64,000 nt of DNA from VXOI01 sp965261945 (GCA_965261945.1 CBDHEF010000002.1:1488001-1552000); one strand, 5' to 3'. Shown: positions 43,912-52,075, numbered from the stretch's first letter. Notes: a model not told the origin generated them from the letters alone. Made by a program: numbers and translations.

Positions 43912-43976
43912 CCCCTATCCAATTACGGGTTGAGGGGTGAAACCGGACACATCACAACGCCCCTCGAGAAGGGAGG
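43912..43976. repeat. Palindromic element variant supplying a ribosome-binding site
   Basis: CCCCCTATCCAATTACGGGT, then GAGGGGTGAAACCGGAC and CGCCCCTCGAGAAGGGAGG, resemble the dispersed element in shortened form. GGGAGG at 43971-43976, the end of the right arm, is positioned 7 nt before the GTG start of the CitE-like gene. Confidence 0.5.
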
Positions 43977-43983
43977 AACACTG

Positions 43984-44886
43984 GTGAAATTCAAGGCCAA
44001 ACCCATCCGGACCGAGATGTTCGTTCCGGGGAACAAGGAAGACTGGATGCGCAGGGCGCCTCGTTTCAACGCCGACGCGCTTATCCTGGACCTGGAAGAC
44101 TCGGTGCCCCCGGACCAGAAGCCGGCCGCCCGCGAGTCGGTGGGCCGCATGGTGCAGGAGCTGGGCGAGGCCGGCCAGACCATCGTGGTGCGGGTGAATC
44201 GCTTGGAAACGGGGCTGACCGGCGGCGACCTGGAGGCCGTCGCCGGCCCTCATCTCTACTGCATCCTGCTGCCCAAGGTGGAGGGGCCGGCAGACGTGGT
44301 GGAAGTGGACACACTGCTGCGTCACTTCGAGCGGGAGAAGGGACTGGATATTGGCAAAATCTTCATTGACCCGTCGCTGGAGACCGCCTCCGGCATCCGG
44401 CAGTCGTGGGAGATCGCCAACGCCTCACCCCGCGTGGCCCACATGGGCGCCAGCGGCGGCAAGGGCGGCGACACCGCCCGCTCCATCGGCTTCCAGTGGA
44501 CGCCCGAGGGCATGGAAACCCTGTTCCTGCGCTCCAAGGTGCTGGTGGATGTCCGCGCCGCCGGGATCCCCTACCCCATGAGCGGCGGCTGGATGGACAT
44601 TCACGACCTTGAGGGACTGCGAAGGTCGGCTCAACAGGCCAAGCAGTTGGGCTACACCGGGATGCACCTGATTCACCCGTCCCACGTTCCGGTGGTCAAC
44701 GAGGTCTTCACCCCCTCGGAGGAAGAGGTCGCCCATTACAAGGGCTTGATTGAGGCGATGGAGGCAGCGCGCGCCGAGGGCGGCGCTGCGGTGACTTTCG
44801 GGGGCGACATGGTGGACATCGCCCACGAGGAGACGGCGCGGGCCATGCTGCAAATCGCCCGCGAGATGGGAGTTCCCGGAGCATGA
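43984..44886 (+). CDS. CoA ester lyase, CitE/HpcH-HpaI type
   Basis: TIM-barrel lyase of 300 residues of the citrate-lyase-beta/malyl-CoA lyase group, which cleaves or forms 3-hydroxyacyl-CoA with acetyl-CoA or glyoxylate. 'KPIRTEMFVPGNKEDWMRRA' and 'ADALILDLEDSVPPDQK' (acidic metal-binding motif), 'VRVNRLETGL' and 'LPKVEGPADVVEVDTLL' are the expected blocks, and 'MGASGGKGGDTARSIG' carries the phosphate-contact loop. I choose GTG 43984 with GGGAGG 7 nt upstream. Its stop overlaps the next ATG (ATGA), so translation of the phosphatase is coupled. Confidence 0.88.
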   Translation: MKFKAKPIRTEMFVPGNKEDWMRRAPRFNADALILDLEDSVPPDQKPAARESVGRMVQELGEAGQTIVVRVNRLETGLTGGDLEAVAGPHLYCILLPKVEGPADVVEVDTLLRHFEREKGLDIGKIFIDPSLETASGIRQSWEIANASPRVAHMGASGGKGGDTARSIGFQWTPEGMETLFLRSKVLVDVRAAGIPYPMSGGWMDIHDLEGLRRSAQQAKQLGYTGMHLIHPSHVPVVNEVFTPSEEEVAHYKGLIEAMEAARAEGGAAVTFGGDMVDIAHEETARAMLQIAREMGVPGA

Positions 44887-45647
44887 GCAACGAGCCGTTT
44901 ATTCGCTCAGGCCACGAGGGGCGGCCGCGGTGGCTGCCCATGCAGGGCTGCGTCAACTTTCGAGACCTGGGCGGCTACCGCAACTCAGAGGGGCAAATTG
45001 TCCGCTGGCGTCGTCTTTTTCGCAGCGACGCCTTGCAGGAACTTACCCCCGCCGATGCCCACTACGTCTTGGAGGATTTGGGCGTCCGTCTGGTGGTTGA
45101 CCTCCGCAACTCCGATGAAGCAGAGCGCGACGGGAAGGGGCCGCTCCCCGGAATGGGCGCGGAATACCGGCGCATCGCGCTCCTCGAAGAGCGCGGCACC
45201 CCGCCCTTCACCGGCGGAGACGTTGTTGAGCGATTATCGTCTACCTACCAGTGGCTGGCCCACAATTCCGGCGCCAGTGTGGCCGAGGCGGTGACGGCCG
45301 TAATCCACGGCTTGGACGGCGGCGGCGTGGTCTTCCATTGCAGCGCGGGTAAAGACCGCACCGGAATGCTGGCTTCGCTGATACTGGAAGTCCTCGGCGT
45401 GGATGCCGAGACCATCACCAACGACTACCTGCTGACCAACGAGGTGATAGACGGTATAGTTCGCCGCATAAAGGCAATGGAGCGTAACGCCTCGCCCACC
45501 GCTCAGACGCTGGCAGCCCAACCCATGGCGTTCCAGAGCTTTCAGGAAACTCTGCACCAGGAATACGGCGGCGCGGAAGCCTACCTGCGGCAGCACGGCG
45601 TGAGCGCGGAAGCCCTGGAGCGGCTGCGGGGCAATCTGCTGGAGTAA
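44883..45647 (+). CDS. Tyrosine-protein phosphatase, Tyr_phosphatase3/IphP-like
   Basis: Cysteine-dependent phosphatase of 254 residues. The N terminus 'MQGCVNFRDLGGYRNSEGQI' is the family's NFRDLGG signature, and the P-loop is 'HCSAGKDRTGM' with Cys153 and Arg159. 'DLRNSDEAERDGKGPLPGMG' provides the general acid region. Such enzymes dephosphorylate phosphotyrosine, phosphoinositides or small metabolites. ATGA overlap with the lyase upstream. The stop codon lies inside a 16-bp tandem duplication that continues downstream. Confidence 0.9.
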   Translation: MSNEPFIRSGHEGRPRWLPMQGCVNFRDLGGYRNSEGQIVRWRRLFRSDALQELTPADAHYVLEDLGVRLVVDLRNSDEAERDGKGPLPGMGAEYRRIALLEERGTPPFTGGDVVERLSSTYQWLAHNSGASVAEAVTAVIHGLDGGGVVFHCSAGKDRTGMLASLILEVLGVDAETITNDYLLTNEVIDGIVRRIKAMERNASPTAQTLAAQPMAFQSFQETLHQEYGGAEAYLRQHGVSAEALERLRGNLLE

Positions 45648-45680
45648 AACGCTACCGGAGTAAGACGCTACCGGAAGTAA
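45641..45680 (+). repeat. 16-bp tandem duplication covering a stop codon
   Basis: GGAGTAAAACGCTACC (45641-45656) is followed by GGAGTAAGACGCTACC (45657-45672) and a partial third copy GGAAGTAAGACG. The first copy contains the phosphatase stop codon. Confidence 0.75.
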
Positions 45681-45691
45681 GACGAGGGAAC

Positions 45692-45726
45692 GCCCTAACC
45701 CTCAACCCTCTTCCCAAGGGAGGGGG
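45692..45726. repeat. Half copy of the palindromic element
   Basis: GCCCTAACCCTCAACCCTC and TTCCCAAGGGAGGGGG, resembling the right half of the full element, in the gap between phosphatase and hydrolase. Confidence 0.55.
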
Positions 45727-45747
45727 ATATTCGCAAGGAACGGCGAT

Positions 45748-46524
45748 ATGGCTAACTACGTCCTGGTTCACGGCTCGGCCCACGGTTCCTGGTGCTGGGA
45801 GCGGGTTGTCCCGTTGCTGCGGGGTCTGGGACACACAGTAACGGCGGTGGACCTCCCCGGCAATGGGCATGACGATACTTCGCTTGCGGAAGTTACCCTG
45901 GAGACCTATGCCGAATTTCTATGCGGCGTGCTGGACGCGCAGCGTGGGCCGTCGGTGCTGGTAGGCCACAGTCTCGGCGGCATATCCATCAGCCGGACAG
46001 CGGAGCTAAGTCCCGGCAGAGTGGCCGTACTGGTGTACCTTACTGCGGCCCTGCTGGCGGACGGCGTAACCTTTTTAGCGGCAGCTTCCGATAAATCGGC
46101 AGCTGCCGCTGGGCCGTACGACGAGCAGCACGCGCTGGAAGCCCGTCCGAGTTGGAACCTGTCCGAGGACCGCAGCTACGTGGTCTACAAGCCGGAACTG
46201 GCGCAGCATCGCTTCTACAACGACTGCACGGAGAAAGACGTGGCGTGGGCGAAGTCCATGCTGGCGCCGCAGCCTGTCGGCCCCCTGCTGTCGCCGATGC
46301 AAATCACCGGCGCAAATTTCGGGCGCGTGCCTCGCGTCTACATCGAGTGCGCGCTGGACAATGCCGTGACGCCGGAGTGGGCCCGCGAGATGTATACCGC
46401 GCTGCCCTGCGCCGAAGTCATAACCATGCCGACCGGCCATTCGCCCTTCCTGTCTGCGCCGGAGGAACTGGCGCGGCATCTTGACGGGCTGGCAGGGTAC
46501 GTTGCCGCAGGCGAGAGGGCATGA
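45748..46524 (+). CDS. Alpha/beta fold hydrolase, methylesterase-like
   Basis: 258-residue serine hydrolase of the plant-methylesterase/hydroxynitrile-lyase branch: 'YVLVHGSAHGSWCWERVVPL' (oxyanion loop and GSWCW), 'TAVDLPGNGHDD', nucleophile Ser75 in GHSLGG, and base His231 in 'PTGHSPFLSAPEELARHL'. Soluble, likely cleaves small esters. Its stop overlaps the start of the broken CaiB gene (ATGA), indicating that the two were translated as a pair before the latter decayed. Confidence 0.88.
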   Translation: MANYVLVHGSAHGSWCWERVVPLLRGLGHTVTAVDLPGNGHDDTSLAEVTLETYAEFLCGVLDAQRGPSVLVGHSLGGISISRTAELSPGRVAVLVYLTAALLADGVTFLAAASDKSAAAAGPYDEQHALEARPSWNLSEDRSYVVYKPELAQHRFYNDCTEKDVAWAKSMLAPQPVGPLLSPMQITGANFGRVPRVYIECALDNAVTPEWAREMYTALPCAEVITMPTGHSPFLSAPEELARHLDGLAGYVAAGERA

Positions 46525-47433
46525 CCTACGGCCTCTTGAACGGCCTGCGGGTACTGGAGCTGGGCGAGTTCATATCCGCGCCCTACTGCGGCAAGCTGCT
46601 GGCCGACATGGGCGCCGACGTGGTGAAGATAGAACGCACCGGCGTCGGCGACTGGGCCCGCGACTACGGCCCCTATCCCAACGACCTGCCCCACCGGGAG
46701 CGCAGCGGCCTGTTCCTCTACCTGAACGCCAACAAGCGGGGCGAGACCCTCAATCTCGAACCCCCCACCGGGCGCGAAATCCTCGCCGGTCTCGCTTCTC
46801 GATTCGACGTTCTGGTCCACAACCGGCACCCGACGGAGATGGACCGGGTTGGGCTGGACTACGAGACCATACAGGCGCACAACGGGGGGTTGGTCGTGGC
46901 ATCCATCAACCCCTTCGGGCTGACCGGGCCATACCGCAACTGGAAAGCCTACGACATCAATCAAGCCGCGAGGGGCGGCATCTCGGAGAGGGCTGGGCAG
47001 CCCCAAGCGCGAGCCGCTGACATTTGGCGCACAGGAGCCACGCTTCCGCAACCGCACGGTGATGAACAACGAATACGCCGACGAAGCGGACGGCTACGTC
47101 GAGGAGTAGCTGCTGCAACACACCAAGGCCGAACTTCTGGAAATGGCCCTGGAGCATCGTGTGCCCCTGGCCCCGGTGCGCGGCTTCAACGAAGTGCGCC
47201 ACGACCCCAGCTTGGCGTCACTGTTCGCAGAAGGCGACCGCCCCGACACCGGCCCGGTCGCCTTCCCTGGCCCGCCCTACTCCCTGTCCGGCTCCGACGC
47301 TCATCCTGACCTTGTCGAAGGGCACCCCCGGCCCGCGCCGACGTTGAGCCAGCACAACAGCGAAATCTACTGCGGCGAGCTTGGTTTTGCACCGGACGAA
47401 GTGGCCCAGCTCTACCGGACAGCTATCATTTGA
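46521..47433 (+). pseudogene. CaiB/BaiF CoA-transferase, broken
   Basis: The first 150 codons are a good CaiB N terminus ('LNGLRVLELGEFISAPYCGK', 'LLADMGADVVKIERTGVGDW', 'VVASINPFGLTGPYRN'). After 'YDINQAARGG' (about 46980) the frame is lost. Family sequence resumes in another frame ('FRNRTVMNNEYADEADGYVEE', then an in-frame TAG at 47107-47109) and continues as 'LALEHRVPLAPVRGFNEVR'-like sequence to the C terminus at 47433. Total length of 913 bp against about 1,200 implies a deletion of some 90 codons. A copy of a common CCTTGTCGAAGGG-type repeat lies in the C-terminal part near 47302-47326. Confidence 0.8.
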
Positions 47434-47535
47434 CAGTTGTCCGCGAAAGCCGCAGGGTATACTGAACGTCCACAGTGGTCAGCGCGGTTGACTCCCGTTG
47501 GGGCGGCGGTCTTTCATAGACAGTGAGGTTTCCAG

Positions 47536-48120
47536 ATGGCGGCATATAGCGACTACCCGGTGGAGCTGGTTGGTGAGTACCATGAACGAGTCAACCGGCT
47601 ATTGTGGCTGATCAAGTGGCTTCTGGTTATTCCCCATGCTGTTGTCCTGTTGTTCCTCTCGATTCCCACCATTCTTACCGTACCCGTGGCATGGGTCGCT
47701 ATTGTCATAATGGGACGCTACCCGTCGTTCTTGTGGGGCTACCATACCGGCTTGCTGCGCTGGACTTGGCGCGTCAACTTCTACTCCTATGGAGCTGGCG
47801 CAACCGACCAGTACCCACCCTTTTCCTTCCAGTCCCGGGATGACTACCCGGCAGACCTCCATATCGAATACCCTGAGACTTTGTCACGCCTGTCAACTCT
47901 GTTCCGCTGGCTGCTCGTCATACCTCATTGGATAATCGTTTACTTCCTGGAAACAATAACCAACTTGCTGGTGTTCTTCGCGCTGGTGATCGTGCTTTTC
48001 TCAGGCCGCTATCCCGAGTCGTTGTTCGACATTGTCATGGGAATGAACCGTTGGGCGTATCGCGTCAATGCCTATAGCTGGCTCCTGGTGGACGACTACC
48101 CTCCCTTCAGCTTTGACTAG
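47536..48120 (+). CDS. DUF4389 membrane protein
   Basis: 194 residues with two DUF4389 halves, each with paired hydrophobic segments: 'SDYPVELVGEYHERVNRLLW' then 'WLLVIPHAVVLLFL', and 'DDYPADLHIEYPETLSRLST' then 'WLLVIPHWIIVYFL'. Repeated 'RYPSFLWGYHTGLLRWTWRV' / 'RYPESLFDIVMGMNRWAYRV' and 'YPPFSFQ' / 'YPPFSFD' close each half. Four membrane helices are expected. Function unknown. TTGACA at 47430-47435 is upstream but lacks a well-spaced -10. Confidence 0.88.
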   Translation: MAAYSDYPVELVGEYHERVNRLLWLIKWLLVIPHAVVLLFLSIPTILTVPVAWVAIVIMGRYPSFLWGYHTGLLRWTWRVNFYSYGAGATDQYPPFSFQSRDDYPADLHIEYPETLSRLSTLFRWLLVIPHWIIVYFLETITNLLVFFALVIVLFSGRYPESLFDIVMGMNRWAYRVNAYSWLLVDDYPPFSFD

Positions 48121-48330
48121 CCCGGCGGGTATCCCGAATGTCTCAACAATCACACGAGAACCCAGGGCCAGGCGACGGTTATGCTCTCGTCCCGCGACCC
48201 CCGCCTGCCCTGGTTCACCGACGGTCACGCCCTGAACCTTCGAGATGCGCCGCGCAGCGAGCAGATGCCGCCTATCCTGCCCGAGTAGCGCCGAATACCT
48301 TTGAGCGCCCATGCTCGACCGAAGCGAGAC

Positions 48331-48568
48331 TTACTATCCAATACTTTCGCGCAACAGATATGCTGGCGATTGATCAGGCAGCGCCCAGCTTGGGCAGAAC
48401 CGGAGGGAAATCGGCGACGGTAACGTGGCCGGACTCAACCCGGAAACAGGAGAAATCGAAAACCTGGAAATCCACTCCTTCAAGGCCAGCATGGAAAGGG
48501 ACGGCGAGATTGTCCTGCCCATCCACGCGACGCTGCGGTCCGTAAAACCGGCGTTATCGGCCAACTAA
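48331..48568 (+). pseudogene. DUF2283-like small protein remnant
   Basis: Three frames hold the pieces of a short protein: 'IQYFRATDMLAIDQAAP' in one, 'AWAEPEG' in a second, and 'DGNVAGLNPETGEIENLEIH' with 'IVLPIHATLRSVKPALSAN' in the third, ending TAA at 48566-48568. The order and motifs (Y..TD.LAID, DGN..G.NPETGEI..LEI) resemble DUF2283. At least two small indels are needed to restore the frame. The rest of 48121-48330 has no recognisable gene. A retropepsin-like remnant follows immediately. Confidence 0.5.
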
Positions 48569-48584
48569 CCCGGAGTCAGTCTTC

Positions 48585-48970
48585 ATGGGACGCACAACAA
48601 TAGATGCCATCATCAACGGTCCGTCAGATTCCAGAAGATATTCCTTCTTGGTCAATACTGGCTCGGCCATGATGGGACTGCCACAGGAAGAGATTGACGC
48701 CTTGGGGCTGGAGCTGATCCCGGAGGGACAAACTCGGTTCCTGACGGCCACCGGCGTAGTCGAACTGGAAACGTATTTGATTTGATCAGGGGGAGAGTTT
48801 TGGCCGGACGCCGGAGGGGAAAGGGATTTGCCGCCCTGGTCTCCCCCGCTCCCATACCCCTGATTGGGTACGAGTTGCTCCAATCCATGCGGATGAGCGT
48901 CAACTTGGTGACGGAACAGCTTGAAGATGTACCCGACGACGTGGTTAATCATCCCCCGTATATGCTGTGA
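48585..48970 (+). pseudogene. Retropepsin-like protease remnant with Asp to Asn change
   Basis: The first 66 codons read 'MGRTTIDAIINGPSDSRRYS' and 'FLVNTGSAMMGLPQEEIDAL', a retropepsin start in which the catalytic Asp of DTGS is Asn24 (AAT at 48654-48656). The frame ends at TGA 48783-48785; the expected second half ('APIPLIGYELLQSMRMSVNL') lies in another frame to 48970. So the gene has both lost its catalytic residue and acquired a frameshift. It is more distant from the 118-residue copies at 8376 and 11432. Confidence 0.7.
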
Positions 48971-48998
48971 TGCTAACGCAGGCTGGGAGAACAACCGT

Positions 48999-50220
48999 AT
49001 GACGGAGTCTGCCCCGCAATCCCCCACCGCACTCGCCGGCCTCCGGGTGCTGGAGCTGGGCGCCATGGTGGCGGCGCCCTTCTGCGGCAAGCTGCTGGCG
49101 TCGCTGGGCGCCGACGTGATCAAAATCGAGCCGCCCAAGATGAGCGACCCGTCGCGGCGTCGCGGACCTTGTTCCCGGCGACAATCCCCACCCGGAACGC
49201 AGCGGGATGTTCCTGTACCTGAACACCGGCAAGCGCGGCGTCACGCTGGCCGTTGACGACCCGCAGGGCCGCGTAATGCTGCGGGAACTGGCCGCCGGTA
49301 TAGACGTTATCATCCACGACTCGCCGACCGCTCTGGCCGCAGCACGAGGACTTGAGCGGTAATCGCTGGCCGAGATCAGTCCCGGCGTGATTGTCGTGGC
49401 GGTTACACCCTTCGGCTCCACGGGCCCCAACTCAGGATACGCAGCCCGCGACGTGAACGTATTCCACGCCGGCGGCGAGGGTAACCTGCTGCCCAACGGC
49501 CTGGCCCTGGATTCATTCCCCGACCGGGCGCCAATTACGGCGGGAGACATGATGGCGTCCTACCAGGGCGGATTGACCGCCGCCGTAGGGGTGCTGGCGG
49601 CAGTGGTGGCTCAATGGGCCGATGGTACAGGCCAGGACGTGGAAAGCTCTCTACCGGAAGCGCAACTCGCCATCGGTTACCTGCCCATACAGCGGTTGGA
49701 GGCCGAGGGGTTCGTTGAAACTCGCTTCTCGCGGTTTTTCAGGATGGGCGGCGTTATGCCGGCATCCGACGGTTATGTCGAATTGCTGACCCTGGAGCCG
49801 CGCCAGTGGGAAGGGCTGGCCCGTCTGCTGGGCGAACCGGAATGGGCCAGCCCCGACAAGTTCCGCGACCCCTCGACCCACGGCGCGGCCTTCAACGCGA
49901 ACCTGCGCCAGTGGACCGCGGCGCATACCCGCGAATGGCTTTACCGGGAGGGACAAGCCCACGGTGTTCCCATAGCTCCCTACTTGACCCCCGGAGAGGT
50001 CTTCGAGAGTCCTCAGCAACGGGAGCGGGATTTCTTTGTGGAAGTTCCGCATCCCGAAGCCGGCGACTACGACTACGCCGGGCTGCCCTTCCGCATGGAG
50101 GAGACGCCGCCCGACCTGCGGCGCGCACCGTTGCTGGGCGAGCATAACGGCGAGGTCTACCACGGCTTGGGATATTCGCCCGAGGAGTTGACCGCTCTGG
50201 CGCGGGCAGAGGTCATTTGA
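48999..50220 (+). pseudogene. CaiB/BaiF CoA-transferase with a frameshift and a nonsense codon
   Basis: Otherwise nearly full length. N terminus 'LAGLRVLELGAMVAAPFCGK' and 'LASLGADVIKIEPPKMSDPS', then a 1-nt shift near 49165-49170 (RRGP followed by GDNPHPERSGMFLYLNTGK in the next frame). A TAA at 49360-49362 interrupts 'AAARGLER*SLAEISPGVIV'. From 49387 the frame is open to the end for 277 residues, with 'VTPFGSTGPNSGYAARDVNV' and 'GTGQDVESSLPEAQLAIGYL'. Two single-base lesions are enough to disable it; both could be sequencing errors, so it may still be functional in the living organism. Confidence 0.75.
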
Positions 50221-50247
50221 CGTGAGACTAAGCGCCGGGGATGGTGC

Positions 50248-50757
50248 GTGACGTCGAGCCTCTACCTGCTGATCGGGTTCATCGGAGTGATTCTTGTCGT
50301 GGAAGCGCTCAATGGCCTGGCCGACCACTCTCTGAACGCATACGGACTGGTGCCTCGCACAACCGGCGGGCTGCTTGGAATTCCGCTGAGTCCCTTCCTG
50401 CACGGCAGTTTTCTGCACGTCCAGTCCAACGCGGTGGGACTCCTGGCGCTGGGGTGCCTGGCGGTAATACGCAGCAGAGAACGCTTTCCTTCGGTCTGCC
50501 TGATTGTCATCCTGATCGGGGGCTTGGGCGTGTGGCTGATCGGCAGATCCGCCTCTCACGTTGGGGCCGGTGGGCTGGTGTTCGGGCTATTCGGTTACCT
50601 GTTGTTCAAGGGATTGCTTGACAGAAGCATCCTGTCGGTTCTCGTGGCCGCCGTGGTCGCCGGTGTATTCGGCTGGGCTGTACTGTTGGGAATTCTGCCC
50701 ACCAACACCTATGTATCCTGGGAGGCCCCCCGGCAGCCGGGCGGCCTCTCTCCTTGA
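50248..50757 (+). CDS. Rhomboid-family membrane protein lacking catalytic residues
   Basis: 169-residue membrane protein with rhomboid marks: 'IPLSPFLHGSFLHVQSNAVG' (the HxxxN-bearing TM2 loop) and 'SHVGAGGLVFGLFGYLLF'. Rhomboid proteases have GASG with the nucleophile Ser; here it reads GAGG, with Gly108 in place of Ser. The C terminus stops at 'YVSWEAPRQPGGLSP', before the final helix that carries the catalytic His (normally after YVSWEGH). So both catalytic residues are missing. A GC-rich hairpin (50722-50748) spans the place where the frame diverges, suggesting that a deletion or insertion fused the gene to downstream sequence. Confidence 0.8.
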   Translation: MTSSLYLLIGFIGVILVVEALNGLADHSLNAYGLVPRTTGGLLGIPLSPFLHGSFLHVQSNAVGLLALGCLAVIRSRERFPSVCLIVILIGGLGVWLIGRSASHVGAGGLVFGLFGYLLFKGLLDRSILSVLVAAVVAGVFGWAVLLGILPTNTYVSWEAPRQPGGLSP

Positions 50758-50808
50758 CCTCAAAGACGCTCTTTCGTTAGGGAATTACATCTAATTTTAC
50801 CCAGGACC

Positions 50809-51009
50809 CTATCCCCTGAATCTCTGCCTGATGTCATGGATACCTATAAGGCAGAGTACCAGGATCAGGAGAACGGAGGGCAGAAACACCAACCCGAAGC
50901 CAGAGAACACGACTCCGAAGATCATAGCCCCTATGATGGTAGTAGTCGCACACCAAGCTAAACCAAGGTAGATTAGGGCCAGAGCTATCCACATCATTCT
51001 TTTTTTCAT
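50809..51009 (-). CDS. Small two-helix membrane protein
   Basis: 66 residues: basic start MKKRMM, two hydrophobic segments ('WIALALIYLGLAWCATTTII' and 'VVFSGFGLVFLPSVLLILVL') and a charged tail 'HDIRQRFRG'. No family recognised. Less GC-rich than neighbours, like the adjoining secreted protein gene. The membrane-protein-like composition supports real coding, but a strong ribosome site is absent. Confidence 0.45.
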   Translation of the reverse strand: MKKRMMWIALALIYLGLAWCATTTIIGAMIFGVVFSGFGLVFLPSVLLILVLCLIGIHDIRQRFRG

Positions 51010-51162
51010 TTGAGACTCTTTGCATGAGAGGCTTGTCTATGGGAAATGTCTTGAATCGAAGATACCGGCGGAGTTCTCAAGGGACGTCCGCCGGTCGAGA
51101 TGTTGCCTCTGATTAGTTTCGCAGGTCTTCAGACCTCTACGTGGCATTGTGGCGGGAAATTG

Positions 51163-51941
51163 CTACTGGATTCCCAGAAACTCGTGGTCTTGTTCGCAGA
51201 CCAGATGGGCAGGGAAAAACGGGAGACTATGGCCGTAGCACACAGTTTCGAACCTATCGTCGCCGATCTCATATCCTATGCCTTTGGATCTGGCGTATGT
51301 GTAGTGGCCGAAAGATTCGATATTGTCGTTGGAGTAGACTCCCAAGGCAGAAGCCCAGACCGAGGTGGTGCTGTTAAGGGATTTTGATTTGGAGCACTGG
51401 TCCAAATTGTAGCCCCACTGTTCGCTGGCGTCGCAGTCACTGTCTCCGTCTGCATCGGATAGAGGACTTGGCTCCGAGAACGAAACAGTGTTGAACTCCA
51501 CCCACGATGTTGTGAGAGTGAGAGTTTCAAAGATCAGCCCTCTGAGCCTAGCATTGGATTCTACCCGCCACCTGTACTTAACGGCGCTTTGTTGCGGGCC
51601 GTTTACCGGCGCGGACTGATTATCAGTCTGGGTATTTTCTACGACGTCTACGATGTAGACTTCGCAAGTGTCGGGGTTGATTGCCACGCTGATGCTTTTT
51701 ACGTCTCCCAGCATCCCCATGTCAATTCTGGGGGACTGGCACTCCCCATCGACTCTTGATGCCGGACCTGCGATTTGGCCATCGGTCACCCCGATCTGTT
51801 TCTGCTGCCCTTCTATTTGGACCCAACACTGGTTCCACCAGAACCCGACGCTGAGACCTCCTGGGAAGCGAGCAGAAACCCAGCCGCCGCAATGGTTATG
51901 ATCGCCCAGAAAATGTATGCCAGAGAAATTTTCCTTGCCAT
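51163..51941 (-). pseudogene. Secreted protein gene interrupted by a frameshift
   Basis: An ATG at 51941, with an ideal AAGGAGG 6 nt upstream, starts 'MARKISLAYIFWAIITIAAA' and 'GFLLASQEVSA', a clean signal peptide, but that frame stops after 42 codons. The following frame, open throughout, continues with 'FWWNQCWVQIEGQKQIGVTD' to the stop at 51163 (about 240 codons). A 1-nt indel around 51840-51880 would join the two. The mature part contains an acidic 'DADGDSDCDASE' that looks like a calcium-binding loop and several Cys residues. No family recognised. The gene and its upstream DNA are AT-rich. Confidence 0.6.
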
Positions 51942-51982
51942 GTTCTACCTCCTTATGCCAACCACTGGCTGGACTTGAAATT

Positions 51983-52012
51983 ATCTTAAAACATAATGAA
52001 AAGTATTGTCAA
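51983..52012 (-). promoter_or_regulatory. Candidate promoter for the secreted protein gene
   Basis: On the minus strand TTGACA (52012-52007), 18-bp spacer, TAAGAT (51988-51983), about 42 nt before the start at 51941. It lies in a strikingly AT-rich stretch (51971-52060). Confidence 0.5.
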
Positions 52013-52075
52013 TATTGTGGTATTTTTCACAAAATTGTTTTGCACAATTACCCCGAGAGGCCCGTACAAGAAACA

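Noticed and set aside
47430..47463. Promoter TTGACA ... TATACT before the DUF4389 gene
   Set aside because: The hexamers are 22 bp apart, too far for a normal sigma70 promoter, and TTGACA overlaps the stop codon of the broken CaiB gene.
51840..51880. Programmed ribosomal frameshift in the secreted protein gene
   Set aside because: No slippery X-XXY-YYZ heptamer or clear stimulatory structure was seen; a simple indel is more economical.
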